A DNA stretch of 58,289 bases from Eubacteriales bacterium (GCA_030529725.1 JAUMWI010000003.1:23528-81816); one strand, 5' to 3'; shown: positions 37,407 to 46,125, numbered from the stretch's first letter. A program made the numbers and translations. The notes: generated by a model not told the origin, from the sequence alone.

Positions 37407-38561
37407 ATGGAATTCACACAGGGCGTGCGCTTTGATACCTTGGGCTTACAGCCGGAGATGATGCGTGCGCTGCAGAAAAAGAAGATCGAGGAGAGCACGC
37501 CCGTGCAGGCGGGCTGCATCCCCCCGATGCGCGAGTGGAAGGATGTAATTGCCAAGGCGCCGACCGGCACCGGAAAAACCTTTGCGTTCGGGATCCCTAT
37601 TGTGGAGCATATTGAAAGCGGCAGCGAGGAGACGGAAGCGGTCGTCCTTGCGCCGACACGCGAGCTTGCTATGCAAATTACAAGTGAGCTGCGCGATTTG
37701 TGCGCGTTTTTGCCGGGGATCCGCATTGCCTGCCTTTACGGCGGCGCGCCGATCGGCAGGCAGATCGAGGCACTGAAAAAGCGCCCGCAGATCGTAGTTG
37801 CCACACCGGGCAGACTCTCCGACCATATGAAGCGCCGCACGGTGAAGCTCGATCAGGTCAAAACAGTCGTGATCGACGAGGCGGACCGTATGCTCGACAT
37901 GGGCTTTATTCACGATGTCACGCGCATTCTCGACAAGCTCAAGTCCCGCCGCAACCTCGGTATGTTCTCCGCCACGATCTCCCGTGAAGTTATGGACATC
38001 AGCTGGGTGTATCAGCGTGATCCGGAGGAGATCACCGTGCAGGCAAAAGAGGAGAACAAGCCCGACATCCTTCAATACCGCGTGGAGGTCGATCAAAGCG
38101 AGAAGGTTCACACGGTTGCGCAGATCATTCGCTCTGAGGGCTTTGAGCGTGTGATCGCGTTCTGCAATACCAAGGGTATGGTCGAAATGCTGACAAAGCT
38201 GCTGCAGTTCGAGGGACTGGACGCGGACTGCATTCACGGAGACATTCCGCAGAAGAAGCGCGAAGCGGTCATGGCGCGCTTCCGCCGCGGCGAGCTGCCT
38301 GTGTTCGTTGCCACCGATGTTGCCGCACGCGGCATTGATGTGGACGATGTGGATGCCGTGTTCAACTACGATGTGCCGCAGGAAAATGAATACTACGTCC
38401 ACCGTATCGGACGCACGGGACGCGCCAAGCGTCACGGTGCAGCCTACACGCTGGTGTCGGATTATCCGGCGAAGATGCGTCTGGATAATATCGCAAAATA
38501 TACCGGCAATGAGATCAAAAATGCATATCTGGACGATAACGGTCATGTTGTAAAGGAATGA
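37407..38561 (+). CDS. DEAD-box RNA helicase
   Basis: 384-residue ATP-dependent RNA helicase made of the two RecA-like domains only. Motif I is APTGTGKT, Ia APTRELA, II VIDEADRMLDMGF, III SATIS, V ATDVAARGIDV and VI YVHRIGRTGRA. It lacks the C-terminal RNA-binding or basic tail of CshA and DbpA, so its RNA target is unclear. CAGAGGAAAAG precedes the ATG. It may be transcribed with glgP and trxB. Confidence 0.93.
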   Translation: MEFTQGVRFDTLGLQPEMMRALQKKKIEESTPVQAGCIPPMREWKDVIAKAPTGTGKTFAFGIPIVEHIESGSEETEAVVLAPTRELAMQITSELRDLCAFLPGIRIACLYGGAPIGRQIEALKKRPQIVVATPGRLSDHMKRRTVKLDQVKTVVIDEADRMLDMGFIHDVTRILDKLKSRRNLGMFSATISREVMDISWVYQRDPEEITVQAKEENKPDILQYRVEVDQSEKVHTVAQIIRSEGFERVIAFCNTKGMVEMLTKLLQFEGLDADCIHGDIPQKKREAVMARFRRGELPVFVATDVAARGIDVDDVDAVFNYDVPQENEYYVHRIGRTGRAKRHGAAYTLVSDYPAKMRLDNIAKYTGNEIKNAYLDDNGHVVKE

Positions 38562-38574
38562 CGGAGGATAGACC

Positions 38575-39510
38575 ATGGAAAAGATTTATGACGTTGTGAT
38601 CCTCGGCGGCGGTCCGGCAGGACTGACCGCGGCACTGTATGCCGGCAGAGCACGCCTTGATACGCTCCTGATTGAAAAGGCGCAGGATGGCGGTCAGATC
38701 GCCATGACGGAGGAGATCGAAAACTATCCCGGCCAGCTTGTCGAGGGCGAGAGCGGCAGCGCTCTGGTCGCACGTATGGCAAAGCAGGTCGAAAAGTTCG
38801 GCGCCGAACGCTGCGCCGATGTGATCAAAAGCGCAGAGCTTTCCGGCGATGTGAAAAAGCTGGTCGGCGGAAAGGGCGAGTATCTGGCAAGGAGCGTGAT
38901 CCTCTGCACCGGTGCTCATCCGAAGCCGATCGGCTGCGAAAACGAGGGGAAGTTTATCGGAAACGGCATTTCCTACTGTGCAACCTGTGATGCGGCTTTT
39001 TTTGAGGGACTCGAGGTTTTTGTGGTCGGCGGCGGCGACAGTGCGGTGGAAGAGGCAATGTACCTTACCAAATTTGCCCGTAAGGTGACGATCATTCACC
39101 GCCGCGATGCCCTGCGCGCGGCGAAGTCGATCCAGGAAAAGGCATTTAAAAACCCGAAGATCGGATTCCTTTGGGACAGCGTTGTGACCAAGGTGGACGG
39201 CTCGGAGCTGCTTTCCCATATGACCGTCAGGAATGTCAAAACCGGTGAGCTGACGGAAATCTGTGCAAACGAAAACGACGGCTTGTTCGGCTTGTTCGGC
39301 TTTGTAGGGAACGCGCCGAATTCCGAGCTTTTTGACGGTATTCTCAAGCTGGATAACGGCTATATCAGAACGGACGAAAACATGCACACCGAGCTTGACG
39401 GCGTGTTTGCCGCCGGCGATATCCGCGTCAAGAGCCTGCGCCAGGTCATTACCGCCGCGGCGGACGGTGCTATTGCCGCCATGCAGGCGGAAAAGTTTGT
39501 CAACGCATAA
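38575..39510 (+). CDS. trxB: Thioredoxin-disulfide reductase
   Basis: 311-residue FAD enzyme that reduces thioredoxin with NADPH. FAD-binding GGGPAGLTAALYAGRA is at the N-terminus, redox-active CATC lies in ISYCATCDAAFF, the NADPH loop is GGGDSAVEEA, and the C-terminal FAD motif is GVFAAGDIR. The NADPH-side HRRxxLRA motif (HRRDALRA) is kept. It follows the helicase by 13 bases. Electron donor could be ferredoxin in some clostridial relatives, but HRR favours NADPH. Confidence 0.93.
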   Translation: MEKIYDVVILGGGPAGLTAALYAGRARLDTLLIEKAQDGGQIAMTEEIENYPGQLVEGESGSALVARMAKQVEKFGAERCADVIKSAELSGDVKKLVGGKGEYLARSVILCTGAHPKPIGCENEGKFIGNGISYCATCDAAFFEGLEVFVVGGGDSAVEEAMYLTKFARKVTIIHRRDALRAAKSIQEKAFKNPKIGFLWDSVVTKVDGSELLSHMTVRNVKTGELTEICANENDGLFGLFGFVGNAPNSELFDGILKLDNGYIRTDENMHTELDGVFAAGDIRVKSLRQVITAAADGAIAAMQAEKFVNA

Positions 39511-39539
39511 AACACCATACAGCATGACACCAGGCAAAT

Positions 39540-39568
39540 GAGCGGTTCAGCTGGACCGCTCGTTTTTT
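39540..39568 (+). terminator. Terminator after trxB
   Basis: Self-complementary GAGCGGT...ACCGCTC with a CAGCTG centre, then CGTTTTTT. Confidence 0.88.
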
Positions 39569-39578
39569 CGGGAAAATG

Positions 39579-39593
39579 GTAACAATTTGTAAC
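39579..39593. promoter_or_regulatory. GTAACAATTTGTAAC element upstream of the oligopeptide-binding gene
   Basis: A near-palindromic 15-mer, 14 of 15 bases identical to the centre of the perfect inverted repeat at 15757-15771 (GTTACAATTTGTAAC). Here it lies 17 bases upstream of a -35 box, a usual place for a regulator. The shared regulator is a guess. Confidence 0.4.
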
Positions 39594-39609
39594 TTATCGA
39601 CTGCGTTAC

Positions 39610-39638
39610 TTTACAAACAGGGATTTCTCCGATATAAT
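39610..39638 (+). promoter_or_regulatory. Sigma-A promoter of the oligopeptide-binding gene
   Basis: TTTACA (39610-39615), 17-base spacer, perfect TATAAT (39633-39638). Confidence 0.85.
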
Positions 39639-39731
39639 GAAACAACTTTATGTAGGACTGAGCTGTTGATCGGTGTGCAATGCCGCAAAAGAAACAGGGG
39701 GCAGTTTGCCCTTTGAGTAAACGGAGAAGAT

Positions 39732-41396
39732 ATGAAAAAAACGAAACGATATATAGGCCTTCTGCTCTCGGCTGTAATGCTTTTTACCGTGCTTACCGGC
39801 TGCGGGAGTGAGAAGGAGGAAGAAGAGAAGTTTGTTCTGCGCGTGTGTGTCTGTGATCAGATCGCGTCGCTGGACCCTGCGATGAATACCGACCGTGCGG
39901 CGCAAAGCGTATTTTACACCCTCTATGAAAACCTGATGCGCTATGTCGATGACGGTACAGGCTCTGCGGTGCTGACAAACGGTATTGCCAAGGAGTACAC
40001 GGAGGAGAATAATTACGACGGCACAGTTACGTACCAGTTTTCTCTACGTTCCTCGGCTCGCTGGTCAGATGGCGAGAAGGTCACGGCTGACGACTTTGTA
40101 TATGCCTGGAGACGACTGGTGGACCCAGCAACGGACTCGCCCAATCACGAGCTTTTGTCGATGGTTCAGGGCTACGATACCGTGCGTGCGAGCGGTGATG
40201 CCTCTGCCCTTGCTGTCTCCGCAAAAAGTGACACGACCTTCTGTGTGACACTCTCATACCCCTGTGCCTATTTTCTCGACGGCGTGTGCGCCAGCGTTGC
40301 TGCCATGCCGCTGCGGCGGGACGTGGTGGAAAAAGATGCCGAGAACTGGGCAACGACATTTAATGTCGTGACAGACGGTGCTTACCGTGTCGGCACCTGG
40401 ACGAAGGAGAGCTATTTGCAGACGAAGCGTAATGACAAGTATTACGAAAGCAGGCTGGTAGGGCCTGATGCAGTGCGTTTTCTCTTTGCCGATGATGCGG
40501 ATGCCGCGTATGCGCTCTATGAAAGCGGCGAAGCGGATTATACCTCCAGAATCCCGCAGCGCGTGCTTTCACAGGATGAGCTGAGCGAAACATGGACGGC
40601 AACACCGCTGTTTGCGACCTATTGTGTGCTCTATAATAACCTTACGGATACATTTTCCGATGAACACGCGCGCAAGGCGTTTGACCTTGTCATTGACCGC
40701 AGTGCCATTGCCGCCGCCGCGGGTCCGGAATACTCTCCTGCCTGCGGACTCGTGCCCGTTGGCGTTCGTGACAGTGCCGAAGGCCCGGGTGCCGCGGACT
40801 ACAGAAGTGTCGGCGGCGAGCTGTGTGAGATTGACACAGAGGGATATGAGATCCGCTGCGCCGAAGCCTTGGATGAGATGAAGCTTGCCGGCCATTACAA
40901 CGGCGCCGGGTTCCCTGTGGTGGAGTATCTCTACAATACCGAAGAAGACGTCGGCGGCATCGTTGCCTCCTGCGTGCAGAGTATGTGGAAGGATGCGCTC
41001 GGCGTTACCGTGCGGCTTACCGGACTGAGTGAGGAGGAATACCGGGAGCGGATCACCTCCGGAGAATATGAGCTTGCCGGTCAGTACCTCACCGCACAGC
41101 AGAACGATGCAATGAGTTTCCTGGACTGTTTTGCAAGCGGAAGCGCAGACAACGCCATTCGCTACAGCAACCACACATACGATGTGCTGATGGGTGTTGC
41201 GAAAAAGTCGGAAAATACGGTTGCCCGTATCGCGTTCCTGCATGACGCGGAGACGATGCTCCTGGAGAGTGCGCCGCTGTCTCCGGTGATCTTTGGCGCA
41301 TCGGCACATTCGCAGCGCGAAGGATTGCAGGGTATTTACCATGACGGGCTGGGTAACAGCTTCTTTGTGTCTGCCTCCCAAACCAACGGAACATAA
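39732..41396 (+). CDS. Oligopeptide ABC transporter substrate-binding lipoprotein (OppA-like)
   Basis: 554-residue lipoprotein of the SBP_bac_5 family. Signal peptide residues 1-21 end in the lipobox LTGC, followed by an acidic linker. SLDPAMNTDRAAQSVFYTLYENLMRY (seen as SLDPA and YENLMRY) and FSLRSSARWSDGEKVTADDFVYAWRR (RWSDGEKVTADDF) are the family hallmarks. It would bind peptides outside the membrane and deliver them to a permease, but no opp permease or ATPase gene is near, so it is an orphan that probably uses a transporter encoded elsewhere. Confidence 0.92.
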   Translation: MKKTKRYIGLLLSAVMLFTVLTGCGSEKEEEEKFVLRVCVCDQIASLDPAMNTDRAAQSVFYTLYENLMRYVDDGTGSAVLTNGIAKEYTEENNYDGTVTYQFSLRSSARWSDGEKVTADDFVYAWRRLVDPATDSPNHELLSMVQGYDTVRASGDASALAVSAKSDTTFCVTLSYPCAYFLDGVCASVAAMPLRRDVVEKDAENWATTFNVVTDGAYRVGTWTKESYLQTKRNDKYYESRLVGPDAVRFLFADDADAAYALYESGEADYTSRIPQRVLSQDELSETWTATPLFATYCVLYNNLTDTFSDEHARKAFDLVIDRSAIAAAAGPEYSPACGLVPVGVRDSAEGPGAADYRSVGGELCEIDTEGYEIRCAEALDEMKLAGHYNGAGFPVVEYLYNTEEDVGGIVASCVQSMWKDALGVTVRLTGLSEEEYRERITSGEYELAGQYLTAQQNDAMSFLDCFASGSADNAIRYSNHTYDVLMGVAKKSENTVARIAFLHDAETMLLESAPLSPVIFGASAHSQREGLQGIYHDGLGNSFFVSASQTNGT

Positions 41397-41430
41397 AAAA
41401 ATGCTCACGACATTCGTGAGCATTTTTTTT
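41395..41430. terminator. Terminator after the oligopeptide-binding gene
   Basis: A 10-bp perfect stem (41401-41410 with 41414-41423), CAT loop, preceded by A6 and followed by T7. Confidence 0.93.
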
Positions 41431-41515
41431 GCCCATGACAGAGAGAACAATGTTGATTTATACAATGTACACAGATTTTCTTCGAAAATAAAAACTGAAA
41501 TCGTCAAACGGTACG

Positions 41516-41544
41516 TTGACTTTAGCGGTGTAAAGCTTTATAGT
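41516..41544 (+). promoter_or_regulatory. Sigma-A promoter of the TrpXYZ-like importer operon
   Basis: TTGACT (41516-41521), 17-base spacer, TATAGT (41539-41544). The transcript would start near 41551 and run through a leader of about 210 bases before the first structural gene. Confidence 0.82.
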
Positions 41545-41594
41545 TTTAAATAGCGAAAGAGAGACGCCGAAAGGCAGAAAGGATTCCGCAGGCA

Positions 41595-41669
41595 ATGAGA
41601 AGTATGAACCGTTTCGAACGTTACTTTGCAGCCCGTTACTGTGCAGCATTGGACCGATACCGTCTTTGA
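41595..41669 (+). CDS. Arg/Tyr-rich leader peptide
   Basis: A 24-codon open frame within the leader of the TrpXYZ-like operon. AAAGGA lies 11 bases before its ATG; an internal ATG at 41604 would also work. The peptide has six Arg and three Tyr, always as Arg-Tyr pairs (CGT TAC, CGT TAC, CGA TAC), plus two Phe; the centre is a tandem five-residue repeat RYFAA/RYCAA encoded by a near-perfect 14-base repeat (41619-41632, 41634-41647). The TGA stop is the first part of a sequence that can pair with the downstream terminator. The pattern is that of a ribosome-mediated attenuator; translation has not been shown. Confidence 0.6.
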   Translation: MRSMNRFERYFAARYCAALDRYRL

Positions 41670-41739
41670 AAACAGATAACAGACAGATAGCTGATTTGTG
41701 TACTGTTTCGTTTTCAGATGGAACAGTACTTTTGTTTTT
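41667..41739 (+). promoter_or_regulatory. Candidate antiterminator/terminator switch
   Basis: Terminator: GTACTGTT (41700-41707) pairs with AACAGTAC (41722-41729), followed by TTTTGTTTTT (41730-41739). Competing pairings: TGAAAAC (41667-41673) with GTTTTCA (41710-41716), or AAACAG (41670-41675) with CTGTTT (41703-41708). A ribosome at the leader stop codon would cover 41667-41675 and favour the terminator; one stalled at the Arg-Tyr codons would leave it free. The mechanism is inference. Confidence 0.6.
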
Positions 41740-41761
41740 AAATGAAAAAAGGAGAATTACC

Positions 41762-42742
41762 ATGAAGAAATTTTTAACTGCTGTTTTAGCTCTTGCACTT
41801 TCCGTAAGCCTTGTGGCCTGCGGCGGAACCGATACGACCGCACAGGGCGGTGACACTGCCGGTCAGGTGACCTATACCGTCGGCATTTGCCAGCTTGTCC
41901 AGCACGCAGCACTTGACGCTGCCACGCAGGGCTTTATCGATGCGCTCAACGAGGCACTGCCCGGTCATGTGGTGTTTGAGGAAAAGAATGCCTCCGGAGA
42001 TCCTGCCAACTGCTCCACCATTGTCAACGGCTTTGTTTCCGAGGGCGTGGATCTCATCATGGCGAACGCAACTCCGGCACTGACCGCTGCTGTTTCTGCC
42101 ACGGCAGACATTCCCATTCTCGGCACCTCTGTCACGGCTTACGGCGTGGCGCTCGATCTTGATGATTTCTCCGGAACCGTCGGCGGCAATGTATCCGGTA
42201 CGTCCGACCTTGCTGACCTTGAGGCACAGGCGAATATGATCACCGAATGGTTCCCTGAGGCCAAGAACGTGGGACTGCTGTTCTGCTCCGCAGAAGCCAA
42301 CTCTCGCTACCAGGTCGATGAAGTTGCCAAGCTCCTCGGTGCCAAGGGCATTACCTGCAAGGAATTTGCCTTCACTGACACGAACGATGTTGCATCGCTT
42401 GCCCAGTCTGCCGCCGAATTCTCCGATGTTGTCTACATCCCAACGGATAATGTTGCCGCTTCCAACAAGGAAGCGATTGCAAATGTGCTGCTTCCTGCCG
42501 GTGTTCCTGCTGTGGCAGGGGAAGAGGGCATCTGCACCGACTGCGGCGTGTGCACGCTTTCCATCAGCTACTACGATCTCGGCCGCACGACTGGCGAGAT
42601 GGCGGCAAAGATCCTGACCGGCGAAGCCGATATTTCCACGATGGCAGTCGAGTACACCACCGCAACACCGAAGTTCGATGCTGATGTATGCGAAAAACTG
42701 GGCATCACTCCGTTGGATGGCTACGTTGCCATTGAAAAGTAA
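41762..42742 (+). CDS. ABC transporter substrate-binding lipoprotein (TrpX-like, PF04392)
   Basis: 326-residue lipoprotein; signal peptide ends in the lipobox LVAC at about residue 20. The mature part (IVNGFVSEGVDLIMANATPALTA and LLFCSAEANSRYQVDEVAKLL) matches the ABC_sub_bind family, of which the streptococcal TrpX binds tryptophan. AAAAGGAG sits before the ATG, about 22 bases after the leader terminator. The Tyr/Phe/Arg-rich leader peptide hints at an aromatic amino acid or arginine as ligand, but the leader has no Trp codon. Confidence 0.88.
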   Translation: MKKFLTAVLALALSVSLVACGGTDTTAQGGDTAGQVTYTVGICQLVQHAALDAATQGFIDALNEALPGHVVFEEKNASGDPANCSTIVNGFVSEGVDLIMANATPALTAAVSATADIPILGTSVTAYGVALDLDDFSGTVGGNVSGTSDLADLEAQANMITEWFPEAKNVGLLFCSAEANSRYQVDEVAKLLGAKGITCKEFAFTDTNDVASLAQSAAEFSDVVYIPTDNVAASNKEAIANVLLPAGVPAVAGEEGICTDCGVCTLSISYYDLGRTTGEMAAKILTGEADISTMAVEYTTATPKFDADVCEKLGITPLDGYVAIEK

Positions 42743-42821
42743 TCACACACTCTCTTGAGCGGTGCGGCGGGACGATCTGGGGAAGTCCCGCCGCGCACGG
42801 CATAAAAAAGGAGCTGTTTCT

Positions 42822-43754
42822 ATGAATTTTCTGATCCCTCTTTGCAACGCAATGCCCGGCGCGGTGGCGCAGGGTGTTGTTTGGGGCATTATGGCCATCG
42901 GCGTTTACATTACTTACCGTATCCTTGACGTGGCAGATCTTACCGTCGACGGATCGCTTGCCACCGGCGGTGCCGTGTGTGTGATGTTGATTCGCTCGGG
43001 GCTGAATCCGTGGCTTGCGCTGCTGTGCGCGATGGCGGCCGGTATGCTCGCCGGCTTTGTGACGGGACTTTTTCACACGCGCTGCGGCATTCCTGCGATC
43101 CTATCCGGTATTCTGACGCAGCTGGCGCTGTATTCCGTCAATCTGCGGATCATGGAGAGCAAAGCCAATCAGGCGATCGGTGTGGATAAGTACGACCTGC
43201 TGGTTTCGCAGCGCTATGTCCGTGCAATGACGCTCGACAATCCGCTGCCGCTGCTGCTTGTGCTGACGGCCGCGGTTATCTGGGTTTTATACTGGTTCTT
43301 CGGCACGGAAAAGGGCAGTGCCATTCGCGCCACCGGAGCCAACGCCAATATGGCTCGCGCCCAGGGAATCGATACCAACGCCAATGTTGTGCTGGGACTG
43401 ATGATCTCCAACGGTCTTGTGGCACTTTCCGGTGCGCTGCTGGCGCAGTATCAGGGCTCTGCCGATGTTAACATGGGGCGCGGCGGCATCGTGATCGGTC
43501 TTGCTGCGGTCATTATCGGTGAGGTCGTGTTCGGGAAGCTGTTTGTCAACTTCGGTCTGAAGCTTTTGGCGGTTTCTGCCGGTGCAGTGATTTACTACAT
43601 CGTGCTGCAGATCGTGCTGCAGCTCGGCCTCAACACGAATGACCTCAAACTTATTACTGCACTGATCGTTGCGCTGGCACTTGCCGTTCCCTACTGGAAG
43701 GGCAAGGTATTTCACGCAAAGGCCGCAAAGAAGGGAGCGAAAGAGAATGCTTGA
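42822..43754 (+). CDS. ABC importer permease (TrpY-like)
   Basis: 310-residue permease of the BPD_transp_2 family, about eight hydrophobic segments. GIMAIGVYITYRILDVADLTVDGS near the N-terminus is typical of TrpY-type permeases. ATRANA-like GANANMARAQGID is the cytoplasmic coupling loop. ATG 42822 follows AAAAGGAGC. Overlaps the ATPase gene by 8 bases. Confidence 0.92.
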   Translation: MNFLIPLCNAMPGAVAQGVVWGIMAIGVYITYRILDVADLTVDGSLATGGAVCVMLIRSGLNPWLALLCAMAAGMLAGFVTGLFHTRCGIPAILSGILTQLALYSVNLRIMESKANQAIGVDKYDLLVSQRYVRAMTLDNPLPLLLVLTAAVIWVLYWFFGTEKGSAIRATGANANMARAQGIDTNANVVLGLMISNGLVALSGALLAQYQGSADVNMGRGGIVIGLAAVIIGEVVFGKLFVNFGLKLLAVSAGAVIYYIVLQIVLQLGLNTNDLKLITALIVALALAVPYWKGKVFHAKAAKKGAKENA

Positions 43755-44541
43755 GTTACAACATATTTCCAAGACCTTCAATCCCGGCACGGTCAATGCA
43801 AAAACCGCGCTGCGCGATTTGAGCCTCACGCTCCACGAGGGTGACTTTGTTACCGTGATCGGCGGGAACGGCGCAGGAAAGTCCACAATGCTCAATGCGG
43901 TTGCGGGTACGTTTATGGTCGATGAGGGCAAGATCCTCATTGACGGAACAGACGTGACGCATCTGCCCGAACACAAGCGTGCGGCGCTGATCGGACGTGT
44001 ATTTCAGGATCCGATGATGGGTACGGCACCGACGATGCAGATCGAGGAAAACCTCGCACTTGCCGCCCGGCGCGGACAGAGACGCGGACTGAAGTGGGGC
44101 GTGACGAATGCCGAGAGAGAAGAGTACCACGAGAAACTGAAAACACTGGGGCTCGGTCTGGAAGATCGCATGACCGCAAAGGTCGGACTTCTCTCCGGCG
44201 GTCAGCGTCAGGCGCTGACGCTGCTGATGGCATCGCTCAAACGACCGAAGCTGCTGCTGCTCGATGAGCATACGGCGGCGCTTGACCCGACAACGGCAGC
44301 CAAGGTGCTGGAGCTTTCCGACAGGATCGTGGAGGAAAATGGCCTGACTGCTATGATGATCACCCACAATATGACCGATGCGATCCGCCACGGAAATCGT
44401 CTGATCATGATGAATGAGGGAAAAATTATTCTCGATATTGCAGGAGAAGAGAAGAAAAAACTCACCAAGAAGGACCTCCTTGAGCGTTTCGCCGCGCTTG
44501 CCGGCGTGCAGGAGGAGACGGACGCCGTGTTGTTGTCGTAA
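43747..44541 (+). CDS. ABC importer ATPase (TrpZ-like)
   Basis: 264-residue ATPase driving the importer. Walker A is GGNGAGKST, Q-loop VFQDPMMGT, signature LSGGQRQALTLLMA, Walker B LLLLDEHTAALDP and H-loop ITHNMTDA. DEHTAALDP, with His after the Glu, is the usual form in this subfamily. GGGAGCGAAAGAGA precedes the ATG, inside the permease gene. Last gene of the three-gene operon. Confidence 0.93.
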   Translation: MLELQHISKTFNPGTVNAKTALRDLSLTLHEGDFVTVIGGNGAGKSTMLNAVAGTFMVDEGKILIDGTDVTHLPEHKRAALIGRVFQDPMMGTAPTMQIEENLALAARRGQRRGLKWGVTNAEREEYHEKLKTLGLGLEDRMTAKVGLLSGGQRQALTLLMASLKRPKLLLLDEHTAALDPTTAAKVLELSDRIVEENGLTAMMITHNMTDAIRHGNRLIMMNEGKIILDIAGEEKKKLTKKDLLERFAALAGVQEETDAVLLS

Positions 44542-44575
44542 GACCGATTGCGGAAAACGGCACGAAATCATAGAT

Positions 44576-44613
44576 AAAGAGGGGAAGTGCGTGTGTATTT
44601 CTCCTCTTTTTGT
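44576..44613 (+). terminator. Possible terminator of the TrpXYZ-like operon
   Basis: AAAGAGGGGAA can pair, with one mismatch, with TTTCTCCTCTTT, followed by a short T tract. The loop is about 11 bases. Confidence 0.55.
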
Positions 44614-44643
44614 ATCGGAAAAGCCGGAAAAGAACAAAAACAG

Positions 44644-44672
44644 TTGCTTTTTTTCACAAGACGTACTACAAT
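44644..44672 (+). promoter_or_regulatory. Sigma-A promoter of the antiporter gene
   Basis: TTGCTT (44644-44649), 17-base spacer, TACAAT (44667-44672). Confidence 0.75.
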
Positions 44673-44726
44673 GCGTTTCTTGGGGCGGTGTTTCCGCCAC
44701 AGCTTTTAGAAAAGGTATTTTATGCT

Positions 44727-46082
44727 ATGTATACGCTTTTGAATCTGGCCTTTGCGCTGCTTGCCGGTCTTTTGATGACGCGACTGTTCTCCCGCTGGCA
44801 TCTGCCCGATGTGACAGCGTTTCTGGTCGCGGGCGTTCTGATCGGCCCGTTTGTTCTGGGGCGGCTCGGTATTTCCGGCCTCGGCTTCGGCAGTTATGAG
44901 GAAGTGGAGCAGCTGGGCATCGTGTCCAATGTTGCCATGGGATTTATCGCATTCTCCATCGGCAACGAATTCCGCCTTTCACAGCTGAAGAAAACCGGAC
45001 GGCAGGCGCTTGTGATCGGCATTGTTCAGGCACTTGTCACCACTGCCTTTGTCGATGCCGCCCTGATCGCTTTCCACATGCTTCGTCCTGATATTCTTTC
45101 CCTACCGGCGGCGATCACACTTGGCGCGATCGCATCCGCGACAGCACCGGCGGCAACGCTGATGGTGGTGCGGCAGTATAAGGCGAAAGGTGAGCTGACC
45201 GATCTGCTGCTGCCGATCGTTGCGTTGGATGATGCCGTGGGACTGATTGTATTCGCCGTCTCGTTCGGTATTGCCAAGGCACTGACCTCAGGCGTGGTGA
45301 GCCTTGTGTCTATTTTGCTCAACCCGCTCATTGAAATCGTCGGTTCCCTGCTGCTTGGTGCGCTTGCAGGATTTGTGCTTACGAAGCTGGAAGCAAAATT
45401 CCACTCCAATACAAACCGTATGTCATTGACGATCGCCTTTGTTTTTCTGACGGTCGCGCTGTCCCTGCTGAAGGCTGAGATCGGGGAGGTCGAGCTTGGC
45501 TTCTCTTCCCTGCTCGTTTGTATGATGCTCGGTACCCTGTTTTGCAACATCTGTCCGCTGTCCGATGATCTGATGGATCGCGCCGATGTGTGGTCACAGC
45601 CGCTGCTTGCCGCGTTCTTTGTCATCAGCGGCGCGGAGCTGCGCCTGGAGGTTTTTGCACAGGGCGTGTTGGTACTTGTCGGTGTCGTTTACATCATCTT
45701 CCGCTCTGCCGGTAAATACCTCGGCGCACTTTTCTCCGCCAAGGCAATGGGATGCAGCGAAAGGGTCGTCAAGTATCTCGGCATCACACTTTTGCCGCAG
45801 GCAGGTGTGGCGCTTGGCATGTGTGTTACCGCGCAGTCGATTGGAGCGGACGGTCAACTGATCCGTAATATTATTCTGTTCTCCGTGCTTATCTATGAGC
45901 TTGTCGGACCGCTGATGACCAAGGAAGCGCTGAAATCTGCCGGCGAGATCACCGAAAAGCCCAAGGAAGTGCTCGAACGCCGCGAAAAGAAGCTCGAGGC
46001 CGCCGAACCGAAGGTGTTTCTGGAGAACTACCTTGCCCAGAAGAAGAGTCGCGGCGATGTCCGATTCAGATTCAAAAAATAA
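44727..46082 (+). CDS. Cation/proton antiporter (CPA2, Kef/NapA-like)
   Basis: 451-residue membrane protein with about twelve hydrophobic helices, then a charged tail of about 55 residues. DVTAFLVAGVLIGPFVLGRLGI and ATLGAIASATAPAATLMVVRQYKAKGELTDLLLPIVALDDAVGLIVFA (GAIASATAPA and VALDDAVGL) are typical of Na+/H+ or K+/H+ exchangers; the two Asp of ALDD are the ion site. There is no TrkA-N domain, so it is unlike full KefB/C. ATG 44727 has AAAAGG 11 bases upstream. Ion selectivity cannot be read from the sequence. Confidence 0.88.
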   Translation: MYTLLNLAFALLAGLLMTRLFSRWHLPDVTAFLVAGVLIGPFVLGRLGISGLGFGSYEEVEQLGIVSNVAMGFIAFSIGNEFRLSQLKKTGRQALVIGIVQALVTTAFVDAALIAFHMLRPDILSLPAAITLGAIASATAPAATLMVVRQYKAKGELTDLLLPIVALDDAVGLIVFAVSFGIAKALTSGVVSLVSILLNPLIEIVGSLLLGALAGFVLTKLEAKFHSNTNRMSLTIAFVFLTVALSLLKAEIGEVELGFSSLLVCMMLGTLFCNICPLSDDLMDRADVWSQPLLAAFFVISGAELRLEVFAQGVLVLVGVVYIIFRSAGKYLGALFSAKAMGCSERVVKYLGITLLPQAGVALGMCVTAQSIGADGQLIRNIILFSVLIYELVGPLMTKEALKSAGEITEKPKEVLERREKKLEAAEPKVFLENYLAQKKSRGDVRFRFKK

Positions 46083-46088
46083 GTGGAA

Positions 46089-46125
46089 AAAGAGCGCACC
46101 GGAATCATTTATCGGTGTGCTCTTT
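46089..46125. terminator. Terminator after the antiporter gene
   Basis: A 13-bp stem (46089-46101 with 46113-46125, one wobble) with an 11-base loop and short A and T ends. Confidence 0.75.

Noticed and set aside
39282-39300. Tandem GGCTTGTTC in trxB giving GLFGLFG
   Set aside because: The stretch aligns without length change to the usual DGxFGxFxFxG region of thioredoxin reductases, so it is not an insertion.
41551-41740. Known riboswitch (glycine, SAM, lysine, TPP, c-di-GMP) in the TrpXYZ-like leader
   Set aside because: None of the conserved cores of these classes is present; the leader peptide model explains the sequence better.
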